Below, in pieces: positions 28,941 through 37,756 of a stretch of DNA of 64,000 nucleotides; the stretch's first letter is position 1; every line of letters starts with the position of its first letter. Location: the NCBI RefSeq assembly GCF_025628935.1, contig NZ_JAOTIS010000003.1, positions 62,001 through 126,000 on the forward strand. The letters run 5' to 3'. Below the pieces are notes generated by a model. The model did not search any database, had not been told where the DNA came from, and worked only from the letters and a program-made list of their open reading frames with translations. Both the position numbers and the translations under genes were made by a program. Origin of the DNA: Macrococcus capreoli. Lineage in GTDB: Bacteria; Bacillota; Bacilli; Staphylococcales; Staphylococcaceae.

Positions 28941-29053
28941 ATCTTCTCCCATCCAGACTGTACTGTCGGCTCTGGAATTACACCAGATCAGCTGTGAGAC
29001 ACAGGTCGCGGGCTTTTACCGCCGGCTCGGAATTGCACCGACCCCGAAGATGA
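28941..29053 (-). ncRNA. FMN riboswitch (RFN element)
   Basis: The minus strand begins ATCTTCGGGGTCGGTG and ends GATGGGAGAAGAT, so P1 is closed by complementary ends. The internal conserved blocks AATTCCGAGCCGGCGGTA, AGCCCGCGA and GTAATTCCAGAGCCGACAG are all present. It precedes ribU and is expected to reduce RibU production when FMN is plentiful. Confidence 0.95.
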
Positions 29054-29097
29054 ATTGTATTTTTTATTTGGCATAAGCCATACATCATTTTATCAAA

Positions 29098-30846
29098 CTA
29101 TTTGTTTATGTCAACTAGTGGAATACATATATTAAATGTTGTTCCTTCTCCTTGGTTACTTGTTACAGTAATCTTACCTCCGTGACTTTCGATAATTGCT
29201 TTTACAATAAATAATCCTAAACCTGTACCATGTTTCCCGCGGGTTCTCGCTTGATCCACTTTATAAAAGCGATCAAATATATGTTCGATATGTTCTTTTG
29301 CTATCCCTACGCCTGTATCGCTTACATCGATATATAAATTTTGTGTATCATTGTACGTATGAATCGTTATTTTGTCACCTTTTTTCGTATAACGCATCGC
29401 GTTATCCAATAGATTCGTTAATACCTGGAACATCTTATCATAATCTATTAATGCTGTACGTGTATGTTCAGTATTTACGATTAATAACGTTTCATGCTCT
29501 AACGCACTTTGCTTAAAGTTTTGGACGTTTTTTTCAATTAATGTCGTAATATCAATATCTTCTTTATTTAAAGTATTTTCACCTGCATCGATGCGCGCTA
29601 CGTTAATTAATTCATTAACGAGTCTGTTTAATCGTTTCGATTCATCCAGAATAATATTTAAAAATTCATCTACATCTGCTTTTTCTTCGACTATACCGTC
29701 AAGTATTGCTTCAGTATAGCCTTGTAACATCTGAATAGGTGTACGTAATTCATGTGATACATTCGCAATAAACTGTTGTTTCATATTATCGATTTTTTTC
29801 TCTTCACTCATATCTCGTATAATGGCTACAGCACCGTTATTCTTACCTTTTGTAGTATTCTTTACCGGTGAGATAAATAATACATAATGTTTATCGTGCG
29901 TTGTGATTTCGTGATAAATCGTTTCATCCTGTACCATCACTTTATTCACTAATTGGCTTAAAACATCTGTATCTTCCTGCGTTATTTCATCGAGAAATTT
30001 TTCTGCCATCGGATTTTGTAACTGTTGTTCTAAATCCATATTAAAGCTCAACACGCCATCTTCCATCGCGTTGATTAAGCGATCGCGTAAATTGCGTTCC
30101 TGCGAAATTTTAGAGATATTCGTTGTAATTTCCTGTTCCATCTTATTAAATGCTAATGCCAGTTCTCCGATTTCATCTCTCGAATATACTTCTATTTTGT
30201 CATTTTTCTCACCACGCGCTAATTTAAAAGCCGCACTTTTTAATAATAATAATGGTTTCGTAATTCTGTTCGATAAGAAAAATGCAAATACGGTTGAAAG
30301 TAACAATAATACCATTACAACAATAAATACAATGAACGTAATATAATTTTGTGCTTCATCCATTGAATTCGTATCCTGATAAATAAATATACCACTATCC
30401 TTTTCATTAAATGCCTGGGATGGATAACCGATTAATACATATTCATGCTGCATACCCTGATACGAAACTTTAATATCTTTTAAGACATATTTATCGTCTT
30501 TAAATACGGTATCAAAAGCTTTGTTTGACTTAATTTCATCCACCATTAATTGTTGCAACGGATCCTCAAATGTTTGATTCAATTCGGATTTATCCTGCAC
30601 GATAATAATACCCGCCGGATTTTCAATTAATTCTTTAATATATGTCATCGCATCATTTTTATCATGATGACTTGTCAATACGAGTTCAGCCTTTTCCGCT
30701 TGCTGCTTTAAAGCATGTCCAGACTCACTTTTTAAATAAGAATTAAAGAAACTCATTAAAGAGACGGATAATATAATTAAAACTGCAGTTACTATAAATA
30801 ATATAGTTAACCACAGTTTAATCACGACGCTATTAAAATAACGCAC
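29098..30846 (-). CDS. srrB: Respiratory sensor histidine kinase
   Basis: Membrane kinase of the SrrAB/ResDE system that responds to oxygen or respiratory state. The 582 residues have two membrane helices (about 9-33 and 168-192), a HAMP domain (about 193-245), a PAS-like domain (about 250-350), the dimerisation helix with H365 in ANVSHELRTP, and an ATPase domain with DNAMRYTKKG, DTGVGI and GTGLGLF. It starts with GTG, overlapping the srrA stop as TAGTG. The only cysteine in the chain is near the C-terminus, unlike the redox-active pair described for S. aureus SrrB. Confidence 0.93.
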   Translation of the reverse strand: MRYFNSVVIKLWLTILFIVTAVLIILSVSLMSFFNSYLKSESGHALKQQAEKAELVLTSHHDKNDAMTYIKELIENPAGIIIVQDKSELNQTFEDPLQQLMVDEIKSNKAFDTVFKDDKYVLKDIKVSYQGMQHEYVLIGYPSQAFNEKDSGIFIYQDTNSMDEAQNYITFIVFIVVMVLLLLSTVFAFFLSNRITKPLLLLKSAAFKLARGEKNDKIEVYSRDEIGELALAFNKMEQEITTNISKISQERNLRDRLINAMEDGVLSFNMDLEQQLQNPMAEKFLDEITQEDTDVLSQLVNKVMVQDETIYHEITTHDKHYVLFISPVKNTTKGKNNGAVAIIRDMSEEKKIDNMKQQFIANVSHELRTPIQMLQGYTEAILDGIVEEKADVDEFLNIILDESKRLNRLVNELINVARIDAGENTLNKEDIDITTLIEKNVQNFKQSALEHETLLIVNTEHTRTALIDYDKMFQVLTNLLDNAMRYTKKGDKITIHTYNDTQNLYIDVSDTGVGIAKEHIEHIFDRFYKVDQARTRGKHGTGLGLFIVKAIIESHGGKITVTSNQGEGTTFNICIPLVDINK

Positions 30847-31553
30847 TATTCTTTTACCTCAAACTTATAACCCACACCCCATACGGTATGAATCATATCA
30901 GCAGCTTTTGGTGATACTTTATTGAGTTTCTCACGCAAACGTTTCACATGCGTATCTACAGTACGTAAATCCCCATAGAACTCATAATGCCACACATCTT
31001 TTAATAATTGTTCACGGTCGAACACTTTATCCGGACTCTTCGCTAAAAATAATAGTAATTCATATTCTTTCGGTGTTAAATTAACTTCCTGATTCTCAGC
31101 CATCACGCGATGGGCATCGTTATCAATGACTAACGTATCATAAACAATCAAATCTTTCGTATGCGCATCTTGCGTTAAATACATCGTAGGTTGCGCACGT
31201 CGTAATATTGCTTTAACACGTAACACAACTTCACGTGGAGAAAATGGCTTAACAATATAATCATCCGCGCCAATTTCAAACCCTTCAACTCGATTATGCT
31301 CTTCGCCTTTTGCAGTCAGCATAATAATCGGTGTGGATTTAACTTCTCGAATTTTTTTACATACTTCAATGCCATCCATTCCAGGTAACATTATATCTAA
31401 TAATATACACTGAAAATTCTGGTTAAGTGCGAGTTCTAATGCCGCTTCACCATTACTAGCTTCTACCGTTTCAAAACCTTCACGTTCTAAATACATCTTT
31501 GCAAGTTTTCTAATTCTATCTTCATCATCAACGATTAATATCGTATTTTTCAT
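30846..31553 (-). CDS. srrA: Respiratory response regulator
   Basis: OmpR/PhoB-type regulator paired with SrrB. The 235 residues have a receiver domain with acidic D9 and D10, phospho-acceptor D53 in LLDIMLPGMDG and K103-region IVKPFSP, then a winged-helix DNA-binding domain (about 135-232). It is 14 bases after resC in the order resA-resB-resC-srrA-srrB, identical to resABCDE of B. subtilis. Expected targets include cytochrome genes such as qcrABC, but I found no convincing binding consensus. Confidence 0.95.
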   Translation of the reverse strand: MKNTILIVDDEDRIRKLAKMYLEREGFETVEASNGEAALELALNQNFQCILLDIMLPGMDGIEVCKKIREVKSTPIIMLTAKGEEHNRVEGFEIGADDYIVKPFSPREVVLRVKAILRRAQPTMYLTQDAHTKDLIVYDTLVIDNDAHRVMAENQEVNLTPKEYELLLFLAKSPDKVFDREQLLKDVWHYEFYGDLRTVDTHVKRLREKLNKVSPKAADMIHTVWGVGYKFEVKE

Positions 31554-31567
31554 ATTAACTGCTCCTT

Positions 31568-32776
31568 TTATGCGTATGAATGTAATCCTGCAATGATTAA
31601 ATTAACTGCTATAACATTAAATAGTATAATGGCCATACCAACAACGGCCAGCCATGCACTTTTCTTACCTTCCCAGCCTCTACCTAATCGTAAATGTAAG
31701 AAGATTGCATAGAATAAGAAAGTAATTAACGCCCATACCTCTTTAGGATCCCAGCCCCAGAATCTACTCCAGGCAATTTGCGCCCAAATACTTGCGAAAA
31801 GTAACCCACCTAAAGCAAATAACGGGAATCCAATAATGACTGAACGATAACAAATTTCATCCATCAGTTGTAATGAAACTTTATTTGTTAACGGTTTGAC
31901 AATAGAGAATATTGTTCGTCTTAATATGAGTCGAAGTAAACCGTAAAAAATAGTACCAATGATAATAGACCATAATACTGTATTTAATTTTTGTGCATTA
32001 ATGACAGGTGGCAATTGAATACCTGTACTGAATCGTTTTACTTCCTGATAATCTTGTTTCGTTCCTTTTACTTTTACAACAGCTTTACTTTCATCAAATG
32101 TCACTAAACCAGGCAGATGATATTCTGCAATTGTTTCTTTACCATTCTTATCTATATAATAATAATCTTCCTGATAATGTACAATTCCTTTCATTATGAT
32201 TGTCGTAATAATAAACGCTATAACTAACGTAATAAAGTACATTACAACTTCTAACCAGAATGCATCTTTTGATTTCTCGTTTGCGTCTACATAACGTAGT
32301 AAATAAATTAATCCCGCCACTGAACTAACTGATAGAATGCCATAACTAATCGTCACTGTAATAACATGAATGGCTAACCAGTTACTTTGTAATGCTGGAA
32401 TTAAAGGCGATACATCTCTTGAAAACATACTTGCATATGCAATCACGAGCATTGCAATGGGTAACGAAAATAATGCTAAGATCGGCGTATTGTAAAGGAA
32501 ATATAACACAAGAAAACCACCGACCATCATGATACCAAACATCGTTAAAAACTCATACATATTACTTACTGGTGCATGTCCTGCTGCCATCCAGCGCGTA
32601 ATAAAGTAAATAATTTGCATGATAAAACCGATAATTGTTAATGTCACACCAATTTTTTCACTTTTCTTCGATTTCGCTTTTATACTTGCCGAAAAAGGTA
32701 AAATCGCAATTAAATATAAAATAAATGCAGCATACAATGAAGTACTACTGATATTTAATAAAGCTTCACTATTCAT
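31568..32776 (-). CDS. resC: Cytochrome c biogenesis protein CcsB/ResC
   Basis: Membrane protein of the system II (ResBC) heme-handling complex that moves heme outward and attaches it to apocytochrome c. The 402 residues include about eight hydrophobic helices and the tryptophan-rich WAQIAWSRFWGWDPKEVWAL motif that binds heme. The ATG at 32776 has GGAGG upstream and overlaps the resB stop by eight bases. The natural client in this window is QcrC with its CTSCH site. Confidence 0.93.
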   Translation of the reverse strand: MNSEALLNISSTSLYAAFILYLIAILPFSASIKAKSKKSEKIGVTLTIIGFIMQIIYFITRWMAAGHAPVSNMYEFLTMFGIMMVGGFLVLYFLYNTPILALFSLPIAMLVIAYASMFSRDVSPLIPALQSNWLAIHVITVTISYGILSVSSVAGLIYLLRYVDANEKSKDAFWLEVVMYFITLVIAFIITTIIMKGIVHYQEDYYYIDKNGKETIAEYHLPGLVTFDESKAVVKVKGTKQDYQEVKRFSTGIQLPPVINAQKLNTVLWSIIIGTIFYGLLRLILRRTIFSIVKPLTNKVSLQLMDEICYRSVIIGFPLFALGGLLFASIWAQIAWSRFWGWDPKEVWALITFLFYAIFLHLRLGRGWEGKKSAWLAVVGMAIILFNVIAVNLIIAGLHSYA

Positions 32777-34406
32777 TTTCTTCCTCCGTATCCGCATATT
32801 TATCTTTTACTTTAGGCAGATGATTTGCCATTAATATATCATTGATTTCATTTTTTAATCCGAAATAGTTTTTATTTGTATGTGCTGCGAGTCTAAATCC
32901 ATCTTGTGTTTCGATCCATATTCTTCGATGATTAATATATGAACCAATTGCCAGCCCAATTAAGAAGATTGAAAAACCAACAAATAACACTGGCAATGTT
33001 AAATCTTTTTTAACCGTTAAATATGTCGTCGTTTTATTCGTTGCACTTACAAATTTAATCGCATATTGATTATTTTTAGTGATATCTTGTGACGAACGTA
33101 TTTTTAATAAACTATATTCAGCCTGCTTACCCTTATTTTCAACACCAAATACGAATGCTGGATTATTTGGGACAGGTGATTGTGTTAACAATGTACCGTT
33201 TTCTGCAACACCATTAAAATCAGGAGCATAGTTTTTTAAATGAACGGTCATCGACTGAGAAATTTGATAAGATTTATCCGGATTATCTAATTTCACTTCA
33301 AATGTTTTACCGATTGACTGTCCCGTCTTTTTATCGATAACTTTGAAAATCATCGTTTTAAGTTGAGACTGGTCAAAACTATTTTGATATAACGCAAATT
33401 GATCAAATGTAACAGGGTGATTCACTTTAACACTGCCGTCTTTTACTTTGCTTAATGTTGGCTCTGCACCGACAACCGATTTGTCTGAAGTATTTTTATA
33501 AATCGTGACTTGTGACTCATAATTTTTTGCAATTTTATTCATACTTGCATCAGCAGCTTTACCATTGACATTTGAAATAGATTCTTTGTCATACTGCTCA
33601 AATATAAATTTATTATTTTTAATGTAATACGTTTGTTCAGTACCTGGAATACTTTTCGTTTCACCTTCAGCAACACCAACAAACTCATCAACGTATAATG
33701 CTGGTATAAAGCGCAGCATTGCACCAGCAAGTAAGATGATCAGACCAGTATGATTAATATAAGGACCATATCGACTTAAGCGCCCTTTTTCCGCAAGGAT
33801 CGCACTACCATCTGTTTTTATTTTATACTTCTTTCGTTGTAAATCCTGAATTAATTTTTCTTGATCAACTTCATGGTTAACATCCAATGTTAAACGCTGA
33901 CGCTTAAAGTATGTCGGATGCTTTCTCACCGTTTGACGCGTCAAAGACTTATGTAATGGCACTCCTCTATCGATACTTGCAGCAATAATCGAGAATGCTA
34001 CTAGTGCTAATAATATAAGATACCACCAAGAAGTATATAAATTATCCAGACCGAGCTGGTGATATAAATAACCTAACGTACCATACTTCTCTTGATAAAA
34101 CGTCGCAGGATCCTGTCCAACCGGAATAAAATATTCTTGCGGAAACATCGTTCCTAATGCAGAAGCAATCACTGTTAGAACGAGTAAAGTAACACCTGTT
34201 TTTACCGAGCTAAAAAATATCCATATTTTATCTAATAATGTTCTGTTTTTTGTTTTACTACGTACGGCTTGTCCGTCATAACGCATGACATCAGTCGTCT
34301 TTTTCTTATCGTAATCATCGTTAATTAAGCGGCCACAATTTTGACATAACTGTGTACCAGGAGGGTTAATGTGTCCACATTGACACTTTATCATCTGTTC
34401 ATCCAT
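32769..34406 (-). CDS. resB: Cytochrome c biogenesis protein ResB with N-terminal zinc ribbon
   Basis: Partner of ResC in cytochrome c maturation. The 545 residues have a short cytosolic zinc-ribbon-like segment (C8, C10, C21, C24), then membrane helices near 70-90, 125-145 and 215-235, a large extracytoplasmic domain (about 240-470), a last helix near 475-495 and a cytosolic tail. The N-terminal ribbon is also found in staphylococcal ResB but not in Bacillus as far as I recall. Its role is unknown. Confidence 0.92.
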   Translation of the reverse strand: MDEQMIKCQCGHINPPGTQLCQNCGRLINDDYDKKKTTDVMRYDGQAVRSKTKNRTLLDKIWIFFSSVKTGVTLLVLTVIASALGTMFPQEYFIPVGQDPATFYQEKYGTLGYLYHQLGLDNLYTSWWYLILLALVAFSIIAASIDRGVPLHKSLTRQTVRKHPTYFKRQRLTLDVNHEVDQEKLIQDLQRKKYKIKTDGSAILAEKGRLSRYGPYINHTGLIILLAGAMLRFIPALYVDEFVGVAEGETKSIPGTEQTYYIKNNKFIFEQYDKESISNVNGKAADASMNKIAKNYESQVTIYKNTSDKSVVGAEPTLSKVKDGSVKVNHPVTFDQFALYQNSFDQSQLKTMIFKVIDKKTGQSIGKTFEVKLDNPDKSYQISQSMTVHLKNYAPDFNGVAENGTLLTQSPVPNNPAFVFGVENKGKQAEYSLLKIRSSQDITKNNQYAIKFVSATNKTTTYLTVKKDLTLPVLFVGFSIFLIGLAIGSYINHRRIWIETQDGFRLAAHTNKNYFGLKNEINDILMANHLPKVKDKYADTEEENE

Positions 34407-34418
34407 AGTAAACCTCCT

Positions 34419-34949
34419 TTATGGTTTCACCATTTCCATATATTTCTGAATATCCTCTTTTGACATTTGTCCTTTATGATGTGCTACAATTTTTCCATTC
34501 TTATCAATGACAAATGTATTCGGTAAATCGTTTGCATTGTATGCTGACAATACATCGCCATCATCTAAGCCAACCGGCAATGTGACTTTTTCATCAAGTG
34601 CACTAAAGAATTGTTTGATTTGTTGTGGACTGTTTTTAACATGAATTGTTAAAACTTCCACGTTTTGATCTTTATATAAATTATGCGCTCTATTTAAATC
34701 CGGCATTTCTTCCAGGCAAGGTTTACACCATGTGCCCCAGAAATTTAAGATCAATCCTTTACCACGGTAATCTTTAAGATTAACTTTGCCTCCATCGAGC
34801 GTTTTCAGTTCAAATACAGGTGCCTTGTCTCCAACTTTCACAACCTTATTACCATCTTTATTTATAGAAACATACACGATAAATGCGATTGCTAATAATA
34901 TGAGAAATGTCACAATATACTGTATCCATTTCTTTTGTTGTTTCGCCAT
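34419..34949 (-). CDS. resA: Thiol-disulfide oxidoreductase ResA
   Basis: Membrane-anchored thioredoxin-like protein that keeps the apocytochrome c CxxCH cysteines reduced before heme attachment. The 176 residues have an N-terminal anchor helix (about 9-28), an AhpC/TSA-like fold and the active site WCKPC with C75 and C78. It is first in resABC-srrAB. A -10 box TATAAT and a perfect DnaA-box sequence lie in the 80 bases upstream. Confidence 0.94.
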   Translation of the reverse strand: MAKQQKKWIQYIVTFLILLAIAFIVYVSINKDGNKVVKVGDKAPVFELKTLDGGKVNLKDYRGKGLILNFWGTWCKPCLEEMPDLNRAHNLYKDQNVEVLTIHVKNSPQQIKQFFSALDEKVTLPVGLDDGDVLSAYNANDLPNTFVIDKNGKIVAHHKGQMSKEDIQKYMEMVKP

Positions 34950-34984
34950 ACTAAACCCCTTCTCTTATCAAAATGTCACATTAC

Positions 34985-35008
34985 ATTATATCATTTACAT
35001 GTGGATAA
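34985..35008 (-). promoter_or_regulatory. Putative resA -10 box and adjacent DnaA box
   Basis: Minus-strand TATAAT at 34985-34990 is 36 bases from the resA ATG. TTATCCACA, a perfect DnaA box, occupies 35000-35008, in the place of the spacer and -35 region. No good -35 hexamer is visible. Confidence 0.4.
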
Positions 35009-35029
35009 TCTGTGGCAACTATGTGAATT

Positions 35030-35776
35030 TTATGATTTGTTTAGGCTCATATTTCTTAATGTTTTTACTTCATGTGGTGTCAGTTCTCTTGCATCACCAG
35101 CATTCAAACCTTTTAACGTTAATGGCCCATATTCAATACGAGATAATTTAACTACTTCATGTCCGAAATGTGCAAACATGCGACGGACTTGACGATTTCG
35201 CCCTTCATGAATAGTAATTTCAACAAGTGTCGTATCTTTAATTTTATCCTGAGACTTTACTTTTACAATCGCAGGTGCTGTTTTACCATCTTCAAGCATA
35301 ATGCCACGTTCGAGTTCTTTCACTTGTTCACGTAATAAGAATCCTTTAAGTTTAGCAACGTATTTCTTTTTCATTTTATATTTTGGATGTGTCATTTGAT
35401 TCGCAAACTCCCCATCGTTCGTTAATAATAATAATCCACTTGTTTCATAATCGAGACGTCCAACAGGAAATATTCTTAAATCAAGTTGTGGGAAGTAATC
35501 TGTAACAACTGTACGGCCTTTATCATCTGATACACTTGTAATAACACCTGTTGGTTTATGAAATAATATATAAATTTTTTCTGGATTTTCTAATGGAATA
35601 CCTTCCACTTCAACAGTATCTTTCGGACTTACTTTCGTTCCAAGTTCTGTAACTGTCTTACCATTTACTGTTACCTTGCCTTCTGCAATCAACACTTCTG
35701 CCTTACGTCTCGATGTAATACCACTTTTTGCGATTACTTTTTGTAATCTTTCTAATTGTTCACTTTGTTCACTCAT
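35030..35776 (-). CDS. rluB: 23S rRNA pseudouridine synthase RluB
   Basis: Makes a pseudouridine in 23S rRNA. The 248 residues have an N-terminal S4 domain (about 8-60), and the RsuA/RluB catalytic motif GRLDYETSGLLLLTNDG with its aspartate. The start at 35776 (MSEQSEQ) has AAAGGA eight bases upstream and overlaps scpB; the ATG at 35785 has no spacing. The order scpA-scpB-rluB is typical of low-GC Firmicutes. Confidence 0.93.
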   Translation of the reverse strand: MSEQSEQLERLQKVIAKSGITSRRKAEVLIAEGKVTVNGKTVTELGTKVSPKDTVEVEGIPLENPEKIYILFHKPTGVITSVSDDKGRTVVTDYFPQLDLRIFPVGRLDYETSGLLLLTNDGEFANQMTHPKYKMKKKYVAKLKGFLLREQVKELERGIMLEDGKTAPAIVKVKSQDKIKDTTLVEITIHEGRNRQVRRMFAHFGHEVVKLSRIEYGPLTLKGLNAGDARELTPHEVKTLRNMSLNKS

Positions 35777-36323
35777 TTGATTCATCCTTTTCGTTTAAAT
35801 TTTTAAAGAATAATTCCATCTCATCGGCATCAGTCGTCATCATTTCATCACGTGGTAAGTCATCTAAAGATGTCAGCCCGAATGTCATTAAGAAGAATTC
35901 TGTTGTCTCCAGCTGTTTCGCACGCTCACCACTGATTTCTTTACTGCGCACAAGTCCTCGTTCAATTAATGTCTTTACCGGCCCATCACTATTAACGCCA
36001 CGCATCACTTCTATATCATGACGTGTTACAGGTTGATTATACGCAATGATTGCTAATGTTTCTAAAGAAGCTTGCGTTAATTTTTTTTCTGAACTCGCAG
36101 TGACTAAAGCTTCTAAATAAGGATTTAATATTTCATTCGTCATTAAATATAATTTAGAACCAAGCTTTTGAATTTCAAAGATTTCATGATGATATGCATT
36201 GACCACATCCATTAATTGTATTGGTGTACATTCAACAATTTCTGCCAGCTGTTCGATTTCTACCCCTTCGTCGCCAACAGCATATAATAAACCCAATACA
36301 ATATTAATAATTTCATTCGACAT
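35769..36323 (-). CDS. scpB: Segregation and condensation protein B
   Basis: Winged-helix kleisin-associated subunit of the SMC-ScpAB chromosome condensation complex. The 184 residues show two winged-helix domains and the family segment QASLETLAIIAYNQPVTRHD with RGVNSDGP. The start at 36323 follows GAGGAAG. Its start overlaps the end of scpA by 11 bases and it runs into rluB, giving a translationally coupled trio. Confidence 0.95.
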   Translation of the reverse strand: MSNEIINIVLGLLYAVGDEGVEIEQLAEIVECTPIQLMDVVNAYHHEIFEIQKLGSKLYLMTNEILNPYLEALVTASSEKKLTQASLETLAIIAYNQPVTRHDIEVMRGVNSDGPVKTLIERGLVRSKEISGERAKQLETTEFFLMTFGLTSLDDLPRDEMMTTDADEMELFFKNLNEKDESNE

Positions 36324-37038
36324 ATTGACTTCCTCTTTCAATCTGAATTTCACCAAATTCATTCGCCTGGTGAACGATAATAATATGGTTTTTCATCAAT
36401 TCTAATATTGCTAAAAACAATGTAACGATTTGTGTTTTGGATTCAGAAAATGTTACGAAATCATCAAATGTAATCGTCACTTTATCTTTTAATGCAGTCG
36501 TAACGTGCGAAATTGCATCTTCCATAGAATATGTATCACGTGAGACGCTAACTTGTTCGCTCGCTATCGTTTTTCGTCTTTGTTTTGCTTTTTGATATGC
36601 TGCAATTAATTCAGATAAATCTAAATGTAGTGGGGTTTGCTTTGCATTTTCAAAATCTGATAAGTCATTGCTACGCTTTATAAAATATTTTTCATGTTGT
36701 TCCTTTTTTGTTTTTAATATATCAGCATATAATCGATAATTTTGGTATTCCAGTAATTGACGCATTAAATCTTCTCTTGGGTCTTCAATAACATCTTCTT
36801 CACTCATGGGTGCTTCTGGTAACAATGTCTTGCTTTTAATACGTAATAACTCACTTGCCATTACAAGATACTCACCATGCTGATTAATATCTAAATCATC
36901 AACATTTTTGATATAATTAATGTATTGTTCAGTTAATATTTTCATAGAAATATCATAAATATCTATTTCATATTTTTGAATCAAATGAAGTAACAAATCT
37001 AATGGCCCTTCAAATGACGCTAATTTTACTTCGTACAT
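36313..37038 (-). CDS. scpA: Segregation and condensation protein A (kleisin)
   Basis: Kleisin that bridges the SMC heads. The 241 residues open MYEVKLASFEGPLDLLLHLI, the conserved N-terminal SMC-neck binding region, with a C-terminal winged helix (about 165-235). The ATG at 37038 follows AGGTG. It diverges from the DUF309 gene with only 31 bases between starts, so the promoters of each must overlap the other's 5' region. Confidence 0.94.
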   Translation of the reverse strand: MYEVKLASFEGPLDLLLHLIQKYEIDIYDISMKILTEQYINYIKNVDDLDINQHGEYLVMASELLRIKSKTLLPEAPMSEEDVIEDPREDLMRQLLEYQNYRLYADILKTKKEQHEKYFIKRSNDLSDFENAKQTPLHLDLSELIAAYQKAKQRRKTIASEQVSVSRDTYSMEDAISHVTTALKDKVTITFDDFVTFSESKTQIVTLFLAILELMKNHIIIVHQANEFGEIQIERGSQYVE

Positions 37039-37069
37039 ATATTCACCTAACTTTTGGAGTGATTTATTC

Positions 37070-37561
37070 ATGCAATTAACTTTTAATCAAGCATTCAAGT
37101 CGTACATCTATCATTTTCATACACATCGTGATTACTTTGAATGTCATGAAATAATGGAGGACGCGTGGAAAGCGAAACTTAAATACACTAAACGCGACCC
37201 TGAAGTGGCACTTATTATGCTGGCAACAGCTCTCTATCATCTTAGACGCAATAATTTGCGAGGCGCACTAACATTGCTTCATAAAGCTTATCATTTATTT
37301 ATTATGAATCGATCATTTCTAAATCAATATTTAAACGTTGATCTGTTACTTGAAACAATTCAAACATTACAACATGATTTACACTATGAATCAATAATAA
37401 TACCTGTCCACGATAAGCACTTAATACAATATGCTCAAAGTGACATCACAGATGAAATTATTCATAAACATCAATTACGTGACCGTTCAGAAGTCATTCG
37501 ACTAAGACAACAGGCATTAAACAATAAATATCCAGTACAAAATACCCCAGATCAAACATAA
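37070..37561 (+). CDS. DUF309 family protein (YpuF-like)
   Basis: A 163-residue soluble helical protein. The motif HRDYFECHEIMEDAWK (about 19-34) is the DUF309 signature; an enzymatic role has not been established to my knowledge. GGAG stands before ATG 37070. B. subtilis ypuF also neighbours scpA. Its last 45 bases overlap the 3' end of the convergent small membrane-protein gene. Confidence 0.85.
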   Translation: MQLTFNQAFKSYIYHFHTHRDYFECHEIMEDAWKAKLKYTKRDPEVALIMLATALYHLRRNNLRGALTLLHKAYHLFIMNRSFLNQYLNVDLLLETIQTLQHDLHYESIIIPVHDKHLIQYAQSDITDEIIHKHQLRDRSEVIRLRQQALNNKYPVQNTPDQT

Positions 37562-37747
37562 CGCGCCGATAAATCCAAATAAAATCCAGTTGTTTTTGTT
37601 TGTTTTATGATCTACAGTCTGGGGATTCTGAACGTTATTTTGATTAACATCAGTGTTTAATTGTTGAGTGGCCTTTTCATTGTATTGACTCTTTCTCTTT
37701 TGATTTAGTTTTTCTTTATTCTTTTGAATTTGTCGTTGTTTACTCAT
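37517..37747 (-). CDS. Small basic membrane protein of unknown function
   Basis: A 76-residue protein with a long basic, glutamine- and asparagine-rich N-terminal part (about 1-52) and one C-terminal membrane helix (about 54-74), like a tail-anchored protein. I do not recognise the family. A strong AAGGAG site lies before ATG 37747 and the gene follows xerD by nine bases, which supports real translation. Its 3' end overlaps the convergent DUF309 gene by 45 bases. Confidence 0.65.
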   Translation of the reverse strand: MSKQRQIQKNKEKLNQKRKSQYNEKATQQLNTDVNQNNVQNPQTVDHKTNKNNWILFGFIGALCLIWGILYWIFIV

Positions 37748-37756
37748 AATATCTCC

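Noticed and set aside
34786-35192. Two plus-strand frames across the resA-rluB gap
   Set aside because: Mostly opposite resA and rluB coding sequence; cysteine- and leucine-rich shadows without a ribosome site.
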